Shown here: positions 58,788 to 64,000 of the stretch, piece after piece
Numbering within the stretch: the stretch's first letter is position 1
Layout of the letters: every line of letters begins with the position of its first letter
Source of the DNA: UBA10649 sp963749905
GTDB lineage: Bacteria > Actinomycetota > Actinomycetes > S36-B12
NCBI GenBank assembly: GCA_963749905.1
Contig: CAVVOF010000004.1
Coordinates: forward strand, 496,001-560,000
Reading direction: 5' to 3'
Length of the DNA: 64,000 nucleotides
Position numbers and translations under genes: made by a program
The notes under the pieces: model-generated
What the model saw: the letters and a program-made list of their open reading frames with translations, nothing else
Database searches by the model: none
Told to the model about the DNA's origin: nothing

Positions 58788-60662
58788 TCAGGTGGCCTTG
58801 CGACGAGCCGTGGATCGGCGACGGCTCGGACGCCAGGTCGCCTCGCCCGTCTCGACGGCAGCCTGGCGAAGTGACTCGCCGTGCGCCGCGAGAGCCTCGA
58901 TCAGGCCGGGGACCGTGGCGGAGTCGGCGAGCACGTCGACGCGGAGCCCGTGCTCCTCAGCCGCCTTCGCGGTCTGCGGACCGATGCAGGCCACGACCGT
59001 GCTCACGTGCGGCTTGCCGGCGATGCCGACGAGGTTGCGAACCGTGCTGCTCGACGTGAACAGGACGGCGTCGAAGCCGCCGGTCTTGATCGCCTCCCGC
59101 GTCTCGGCGGGCGGCGGGGCGGCCCGCACGGTGCGGTAGGCCGTGACGTCCTCGACCTCCCAGCCGAGTTCGGACAGGCCTGCGGCCAGGGTGTCGGTCG
59201 CGATGTCGGCACGCGGCAGGAAGACCCGGTTGATCGGGTCGAGCAGCGAGTCGTAGGCCGGCCACTGGTCGAGCAGGGCGCTCGTGGTCTGGTCTCCCGT
59301 CGGCACGATGTCGGGACGGACACCGAACTCGATGAGCGACGCCACCGTCGGCTCACCGACGGCGGCCACCTTCAGGCCGGCGAAGGAGCGGGCATCGAGG
59401 CCGTACTCCTGCAGCTTCTCGCGGATCGCCCGCACCGCATTGACCGACGTGAAGCCGATCCACTCGTAGCGCCCGGACACGAGCCCGTGGATGGCCCGAT
59501 CGATCTGCTGAGGAGTGCGCGGCGGCTCGACCGAGATGGTGGGCACCTCGACCGGGACGGCACCGTGCGTGCGCAGCAGGTCGACGACCTTGCCGGCGTG
59601 ATCCTGGGTACGCGGGATCAGCACCCGCCACCCGAAGAGGGCCTTGACCTCGAACCAGTCGAGCTTGTCGCGCTGTCCGATCACGTCGCCGACGACGACC
59701 AGGCCGGGACCCGACTGCCGTGCAGCCTTGGCCGCGGCGCCGATGCCGGAGAGCGTCGAGACGACCGTGCGCTGGTCGACGGTCGTGCCCCGACGCGTGA
59801 CGGCGATGGGCGTCTCCGGGTTGGCGCCGGCCGCCATCAGCCGATCCGCGATGTCTGCGGCCTTGTCGGCGCCGTTGACGAAGACCACCGTCGTGCGGGA
59901 GACCGCCAGGTCACTCCACGGCAGGTCGGTGTCGTGCGCGTCGACGACGCGCACCTGACGGGTGCGACCACCGGTGAGGCTGAAGCCGGCGTAGGCAGGC
60001 ACGCCGGTGACCTCGCTGACGCCGGGGGCCACCTCGAAGACGATGTGGGCGCGACGCAGGGCGGCGGCCTCGGTGTGGAGGGACCCGTCCAGTACCGGAT
60101 CGCCGGCCATCAGCCGGACGACGCGGCGACCCTCGCGAGCAGCCTCGACAACGAGCGCACTCCGGGCCGACTGGTCGAGCGGCACGCCTGCCTCATCGAC
60201 GGCGGCGCGAACCTCGGTGCTGGGGCCCGCCAGGGCCTCGGCGACGACGAGGGCGTCCGCGTCGCTCACGATGACGTCGGCACCCGCCATGAGCGCGGCC
60301 GCGCGCAACGTGACCAGATCCGGGTCACCGGGGCCGGCCGCGACCAGGGCGACGGGGCCCTGGGGAGCCTGCTTGCGCGATGCCGGCTTGCTGGCCACAG
60401 CCTTGCCGGCCGCGGGCTTGACCGTGGCGGGCTTGCTCGACTCGACCTTGCCGTTCGACTTGGCTGCGGACGACTTCGTCGCCGGCTTCGGGGCCGCCGG
60501 CTTCGCCGGGGCCGCCTTCTTCGCCACTGGCTTGGGGGTGCTCGTGACCGCACCCTTGGCGGGGGCGGACTTCCTGACCGGCGCCGACTTCTTCGGCGCG
60601 GGCGGCTTCTTCGCTGCCGTGGTCTTCTTCGCGGCGGTGCGACTGGCGACTCGTGATGTCAT
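58788..60662 (-). CDS. hemD: Uroporphyrinogen-III methyltransferase/synthase fusion (CobA-HemD) with H1-like tail
   Basis: 624 aa. Residues 1-~100 are Lys/Ala/Pro-rich repeats (AKKPPAPKKSAPVRKSAPAK style), like histone H1 tails. Then a SUMT/CobA domain (GPVALVAAGPGDPDLVTLRA, VVRLMAGDP, APGVSEVTGVPAYAG), which methylates uroporphyrinogen III towards sirohaem/cobalamin, and from ~355 uroporphyrinogen-III synthase HemD (GWRVLIPRTQDHAGKVVDLL, IGFTSVNAVRAIREKL, FLPRADIATDTLAAGL). The C-terminus is also basic. Start ATG 60662 overlaps rex (ATGA). hemA and hemC, usually between rex and this gene, are not here. Confidence 0.92.
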   Translation of the reverse strand: MTSRVASRTAAKKTTAAKKPPAPKKSAPVRKSAPAKGAVTSTPKPVAKKAAPAKPAAPKPATKSSAAKSNGKVESSKPATVKPAAGKAVASKPASRKQAPQGPVALVAAGPGDPDLVTLRAAALMAGADVIVSDADALVVAEALAGPSTEVRAAVDEAGVPLDQSARSALVVEAAREGRRVVRLMAGDPVLDGSLHTEAAALRRAHIVFEVAPGVSEVTGVPAYAGFSLTGGRTRQVRVVDAHDTDLPWSDLAVSRTTVVFVNGADKAADIADRLMAAGANPETPIAVTRRGTTVDQRTVVSTLSGIGAAAKAARQSGPGLVVVGDVIGQRDKLDWFEVKALFGWRVLIPRTQDHAGKVVDLLRTHGAVPVEVPTISVEPPRTPQQIDRAIHGLVSGRYEWIGFTSVNAVRAIREKLQEYGLDARSFAGLKVAAVGEPTVASLIEFGVRPDIVPTGDQTTSALLDQWPAYDSLLDPINRVFLPRADIATDTLAAGLSELGWEVEDVTAYRTVRAAPPPAETREAIKTGGFDAVLFTSSSTVRNLVGIAGKPHVSTVVACIGPQTAKAAEEHGLRVDVLADSATVPGLIEALAAHGESLRQAAVETGEATWRPSRRRSTARRKAT

Positions 60663-61429
60663 GCGTTGATCGCCTCTCCGAGCGTCTCTGCAACTGGGGT
60701 CCTGGTACCGGCCGTGCCGGTGGGGTGCGAATCGTCTCCGCGGCGCTGCTCGTGGAAGGCGAGGATCTGCAGCTCGACAGCCAGATCCACCTTGCGCAGC
60801 TCGACGCCGGCGGGGACGGTGATGACCTTGGGCGCGAAGTTCAGGATGCTGCGCAGGCCCGCCGCCACCAGGCGGTCGCAGACACCCTGAGCGGCCTCCG
60901 CGGGGGTCGCGATGACGCCGATCTGGGCCTGACCGTCCTCGACCAGTCGCTCCAGCTCCTCCATGGGCTGCACGGTGATCGGTGCGCTCGGGTCCCCGAG
61001 CTCACGGCCGACCACGTCCGGATGCGAGTCCAGCAGGCCGACCACGGCGAAGCCGCGGGAGGCGAAGCCGCGATACGCGACCAGGGCCTGGCCCAGGTTG
61101 CCGGCCCCGATGATGACCACGCCCCACGGCTGGGTCAGGCCGAGCTCGCGGGAGATCTGATACGCGAGGAAGCCGACGTCGTAGCCGACACCGCGGGTGC
61201 CGTAGGACCCGAGGTGCGAGAGGTCCTTGCGCAGCTTGGCGGGCGAAACCCCGCACACAGAGGCCAGCCGATCCGACGACACCGTCGGGACGCCGTCCTC
61301 CTGCAGCTGGATCAGGACCCGGTGGTAGACCGGCAGCCGGGCCACGGTCGCCGGGGGGATGGTCCGTCCCGGGGCAGCGTCCGGGCCGACGGCGGACAGC
61401 GCCGGGCGGGGCGGGTGAACGGCAGACAC
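60659..61429 (-). CDS. rex: Redox-sensing transcriptional repressor Rex
   Basis: NADH-responsive repressor of respiratory genes. 256 aa. N-terminal winged helix (TVARLPVYHRVLIQLQEDGV; LASVCGVSPAKLRKDLSHLG; SYGTRGVGYDV), C-terminal Rossmann NAD(H) domain (VVIIGAGNLGQALVAYRGFA) and the domain-swapped C-terminal helix. Start GTG 61429. High NADH would release it from DNA. Leader of the rex-cobA/hemD-res operon, with a Rex-like site over its own -35. Confidence 0.96.
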   Translation of the reverse strand: MSAVHPPRPALSAVGPDAAPGRTIPPATVARLPVYHRVLIQLQEDGVPTVSSDRLASVCGVSPAKLRKDLSHLGSYGTRGVGYDVGFLAYQISRELGLTQPWGVVIIGAGNLGQALVAYRGFASRGFAVVGLLDSHPDVVGRELGDPSAPITVQPMEELERLVEDGQAQIGVIATPAEAAQGVCDRLVAAGLRSILNFAPKVITVPAGVELRKVDLAVELQILAFHEQRRGDDSHPTGTAGTRTPVAETLGEAINA

Positions 61430-61497
61430 GGTGCTCCAGGGGAAGGGATCGTTCGTTGGGACCGAACCGGCCTCCCAGCACTGGTTCGATGACGCCT

Positions 61498-61526
61498 AGG
61501 GTAAGAGTTTGCGAACGAAGTCACAA
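61498..61526 (-). promoter_or_regulatory. Candidate rex promoter
   Basis: TTGTGA (61526-61521), 17-bp spacer, TACCCT (61503-61498); predicted start ~61491, leader ~60 bases. The operator below overlaps the -35 and spacer. Confidence 0.6.
61509..61526. promoter_or_regulatory. Candidate Rex operator upstream of rex
   Basis: Minus-strand TTGTGACTTCGTTCGCAA matches the Rex consensus TTGTGAACGCGTTCACAA at 14 of 18 positions, with both TTGTG and CAA ends intact. Autoregulation as in Streptomyces is expected. Confidence 0.6.
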
Positions 61527-61561
61527 AGTTGACCGGACGTTCGGGTCCGGAAATCGGACGG

Positions 61562-61852
61562 CTAGGCGGAGAGCGCCCTGGTCAGCCGCTCCGCGTCGAC
61601 CCGCCAGAAGTCATGTGGGCGGCCATCGACGAGGATCACCGGGATGCGCTCCCAATGCTCGTCGTACAGCGCCGGATCATCCTCGATGGACCACTCCTCG
61701 TAGCGGTCGCCAGTCTGGGCGCACACCGCGGCCACCACGGCGCGGGCGTCGTCGCAGAGGTGACAGCCCGGCTTGCCGATCAGGGTCACACGCGGCCGAG
61801 GGCTGCTCGCCTCGCCTCGACCGGGGTCGTCGTCGGGCGGAGCCTGGCTCAC
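61562..61852 (-). CDS. Glutaredoxin-like protein
   Basis: 96-aa thioredoxin-fold protein with active site GKPGCHLCDDAR (CxxC), VPVIL-equivalent cis-Pro segment RIPVILVDGRPHDFWRVD and C-terminal helix ERLTRALSA. Short ~20-residue polar N-terminus from GTG 61852, which overlaps the acyl-CoA ligase stop as GTGA. DUF836-type glutaredoxins often sit near rex and hem genes in actinobacteria. Likely a cytoplasmic thiol oxidoreductase; partner unknown. Confidence 0.88.
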   Translation of the reverse strand: MSQAPPDDDPGRGEASSPRPRVTLIGKPGCHLCDDARAVVAAVCAQTGDRYEEWSIEDDPALYDEHWERIPVILVDGRPHDFWRVDAERLTRALSA

Positions 61853-63366
61853 GTGCCGTAGCCGCTGTCGCCGTACACGTCGCGCAGCCGGCCCTTGGCG
61901 ATCTTGCCGGTGGCCGAGTGGGGCAGAGCGTCCACCACCCGGATCACGGTCGGGCACTTGAACCGGGCCAGGCGGGTGGCGCAGTGCTCCGCCACCTGCT
62001 CGGGGGTGACGACAGCGCCGCCGCGAGGGACCACGAGCGCCGTGACTGCCTCGCCCGTCGCGTCGTCCGGGACGCCCACCACGGCTGCCTCGGCAACGCC
62101 GGGCATGTCGTCGATGACGATCTCGATCTCGCGGGGGTACACGTTGAAGCCGTTGACGAGGATCACCTCGCGCCGGCGATCCACCAGGTGCAGGTCGTGG
62201 TCCTCGTCGAGATACGCGACGTCGCCGGAGTGGAACCAGCCTTCGTCGTCGGGACCGCCGGCACCGTCCGGCCAGTACCCGTCGAAGACGGACGGGCCAC
62301 GCACCCACAGCTCGCCGGGATCGCCCTCGTCGACCTCACTGCCGTCCTCGTCGGTGATCCGCACCTCGAGCCCCGGCAGCGGCTGGCCGACCGACCCCGC
62401 CTTCGGCTCCCCGGACACCAGCGTGGTGGACACCACCGGCCCGGTCTCGGTCATGCCGTAGCCCTCGTAGATGCGCAGTCCGGTCAGCTCCGCGAACTTC
62501 TCGAACACGCGCGGCGGCAACGGGGCGCCGCCGCTCGACAGCAGCCGAACGGAGGCCATCGCCTCGCGCAGGCCCGGCGTCTGGCACCACGCGTGGTACA
62601 TCGCCGGTGCGCCCGCGACCGTCGTGACCTGCTGCTTCACGATCAGCGCCAGGGACTCCATGGGGTCGAAGCGGTCACTCAGCACGATGGTGGCACCCGC
62701 GGCCACGGCCAGGCCCAGCGCCGTGTTGAGCCCATACACGTGGAACATCGGCAGTACGACGAGCACGACGTCGCCGTCGACGACGGCCGGCGGCTCGGTC
62801 AGGGACAGCAGCATCTCGACGTTGGAGCGCAGCGCGCCGTGGCTGAGCCTGGCGCCCTTGGGCCGCCCGCTCGTGCCAGCGGTGAACAGCAGCAGCGCCA
62901 GGGCGTCCGGCGGGGTGCTCACCTCCGCGAGCACGGTGCCGGCGCCGACGGCCATGATCCCGGACCACTCCGGACCGCCGATCTCGACGATCTCGCAGCC
63001 CGGCAGCGCCGCCGCGGCCTCCTCCCCCACCCGACGCGTCTCGGCCTGCACGAGCAGCAGGCGCGTCGCCGAGTCGGCGAGGAGCACGGCGACCTCGGGG
63101 CTGGTGTACGCGGGATTCATCGGCACTGAGACCAGGCCCGCTCGGGCCGCTCCGTAGTACGCGATCACGAACTCGACGCAGTTGCCCAGCAGCATGGCCA
63201 CCCGGTCACCGGCGTGCAGTCCACGCTGGACCAGGCCGGCCGCCAGTTCGTCCGCAGACCGGTCGATCTCGGCCCAGGTGTACGAACGACCGCCCGCGAT
63301 GATGCACACCGAATCGGGGTGTCGTTGCGCCGATGCACGCAAGAACCCGGCGATGTTGGCGTTCAC
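61849..63366 (-). CDS. Acyl-CoA synthetase (AMP-forming)
   Basis: 505-aa member of the ANL superfamily, probably a fatty or aromatic acyl-CoA ligase. Motifs: FTAGTSGRPKGARLSH (P-loop), LPMFHVYGLN, YGMTETGPVVSTTL, WFHSGDVAYLDEDHDL, DRRREVILVNGFNVYPREIE, and the catalytic Lys in ATGKIAKGRLRD. Start GTG 63366 with GGGGAGG upstream; the open frame before it shadows the divergent gene. Substrate not deducible from sequence. Confidence 0.92.
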   Translation of the reverse strand: MNANIAGFLRASAQRHPDSVCIIAGGRSYTWAEIDRSADELAAGLVQRGLHAGDRVAMLLGNCVEFVIAYYGAARAGLVSVPMNPAYTSPEVAVLLADSATRLLLVQAETRRVGEEAAAALPGCEIVEIGGPEWSGIMAVGAGTVLAEVSTPPDALALLLFTAGTSGRPKGARLSHGALRSNVEMLLSLTEPPAVVDGDVVLVVLPMFHVYGLNTALGLAVAAGATIVLSDRFDPMESLALIVKQQVTTVAGAPAMYHAWCQTPGLREAMASVRLLSSGGAPLPPRVFEKFAELTGLRIYEGYGMTETGPVVSTTLVSGEPKAGSVGQPLPGLEVRITDEDGSEVDEGDPGELWVRGPSVFDGYWPDGAGGPDDEGWFHSGDVAYLDEDHDLHLVDRRREVILVNGFNVYPREIEIVIDDMPGVAEAAVVGVPDDATGEAVTALVVPRGGAVVTPEQVAEHCATRLARFKCPTVIRVVDALPHSATGKIAKGRLRDVYGDSGYGT

Positions 63367-63425
63367 GTCGGCCTCCCCTGACGATGCCCTCGGTTGAGTC
63401 TCGCACACGGTCCGCCCGGGCTGGG

Positions 63426-63431
63426 TACTGT
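63426..63431 (+). promoter_or_regulatory. Leaderless-type -10 for the HAD-IB gene
   Basis: TACTGT with 6 bases to the GTG start at 63438. Confidence 0.45.
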
Positions 63432-63437
63432 CGTCCC

Positions 63438-64000
63438 GTGAACGAGCCCAGCGGCACCGCCCCCCGCAGCAACGACGTGCTCTCCAGGTACCGCCAGGCC
63501 GGTCAGGCATCGGCCGAGCGAGCCATGACCCCGGCGTCCCTGGGGGGCGTGGCAGCCACCAGCGCGGCGTTCTTCGACGTCGACAACACCATCATGCGCG
63601 GCGCGAGCATGTTCCACTTCGCGGTCGGCCTGGCCAGGCGGCAGTACTTCAGCGGACGCGAGATCCTCGGCTTCGGCGTCAAGCAGCTCAAGTTCGTGAT
63701 GAGCGGCTCGGAGGACCTCGAGGACATGGCATCCGCCACCGAGGCCGCCCTGTCCTTCGTCGAGGGCCGCGAGGTCGCCGAGCTGGAGCGCCTCGGTGAA
63801 GAGGTCTTCGACGACATCATGGTCGACAAGCTCATCCCCGGGACGCTGGCGATCGCGCAGGGGCACCTCGACGCCGGCCAGCAGGTGTGGCTGGTCACCG
63901 CGACGCCCGTCGAGCTGGCGACGGTGATCGCGAAGCGACTGGGCCTGACCGGTGCCCTCGGCACGGTGGCCGAGGTCCGCAACGGCGTGTACACCGGCCA
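63438..64000 (+). CDS. HAD-IB family phosphatase (partial)
   Basis: Runs off the right edge; 187 complete codons visible. Motif I FFDVDNTIMRG near residue 50 (nucleophile Asp and second Asp), helical cap residues ~55-130 (RRQYFSGREILGFGVKQLKF), motif II VWLVTATPVELA. Family members include SerB-like and lipid or 1-acyl-glycerol phosphatases fused to acyltransferases; a downstream acyltransferase domain cannot be excluded. GTG 63438 chosen for the -10 six bases upstream. Divergent from the acyl-CoA ligase gene, 71 bp apart. Confidence 0.85.
   Translation, partial: MNEPSGTAPRSNDVLSRYRQAGQASAERAMTPASLGGVAATSAAFFDVDNTIMRGASMFHFAVGLARRQYFSGREILGFGVKQLKFVMSGSEDLEDMASATEAALSFVEGREVAELERLGEEVFDDIMVDKLIPGTLAIAQGHLDAGQQVWLVTATPVELATVIAKRLGLTGALGTVAEVRNGVYTG

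Noticed and set aside
60420..60662. Separate histone-like gene
   Set aside because: The Lys/Ala-rich stretch is in frame with CobA-HemD, with no stop or new start between them.

Overview
The window is very GC-rich with GTG starts, strong actinobacterial synteny (tRNA-Trp/secE/nusG/rplK/rplA beside rpmG and HadA/HadB-type dehydratases), menaquinone rather than ubiquinone genes, a Rex regulator, system II cytochrome c maturation and KorAB. It is chromosomal DNA of an aerobic or facultative high-GC actinomycete. I cannot name the genus. No phage, IS, plasmid or CRISPR genes are visible, and almost all of the window is core genome.

Layout. 32-3875 (-): branched-chain amino acid ABC transporter, order livG-livF-livH-livM, running off the left edge. 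4038-6650 (-): tRNA-Trp, secE, nusG, rplK, rplA, closed by a clear hairpin terminator. 6791-7993 (+): aminotransferase, convergent with 8083-10419 (-): tRNA-Thr, tRNA-Met, rpmG, hadA, hadB, murB. 10490-12848 (+): short-chain dehydrogenase, agmatine deiminase, ACT protein. 12823-14490 (-): MBL hydrolase, tRNA-Tyr, HAD hydrolase. 14509-16575 (+): trimethylamine-dehydrogenase-like flavoenzyme lacking two family cysteines. 16580-18058: DUF4396 protein, YajQ, TPR-like protein. 18051-19264 (-): orphan NuoB/NuoC/NuoI-like genes, divergent from korAB at 19477-22396 (+). Then rarD, an MFS transporter and a MASE3-PAS-GGDEF-EAL protein. 27294-43752 (-): polyprenyl synthase and the complete 14-gene complex I operon nuoA-N. 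43832-53462: menaquinone genes (menG, menF, menD, menC, menB, menE, menA). 54198-61429 (-): rex, cobA-hemD fusion, phosphoglycerate-mutase-like gene, resA, ccdA, resB, ccsB. 61562-63366 (-): acyl-CoA ligase and glutaredoxin-like protein. 63438-end (+): partial HAD-IB phosphatase.

How it fits together. Most of the window is respiration: complex I, the full menaquinone route with its prenyl tail synthase, haem/sirohaem synthesis, cytochrome c assembly, and the NADH sensor Rex. I see Rex-operator-like palindromes in front of both rex and nuoA, so Rex probably links NAD(H) redox state to complex I and to the haem/cytochrome c operon.

Quality warning. Four genes (nuoC-like, the GGDEF-EAL gene, nuoM, and a TetR-GNAT fusion) are each disrupted by one net extra base while both halves remain clearly homologous. 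nuoM lies inside an otherwise intact complex I operon, so shared sequencing or assembly insertions are the simplest explanation, though real lesions cannot be excluded. Other points of interest: 23-residue tandem repeats in an extracytoplasmic loop of LivM, three long inverted repeats at convergent gene ends (one MITE-like), and a histone-H1-like tail on CobA-HemD.
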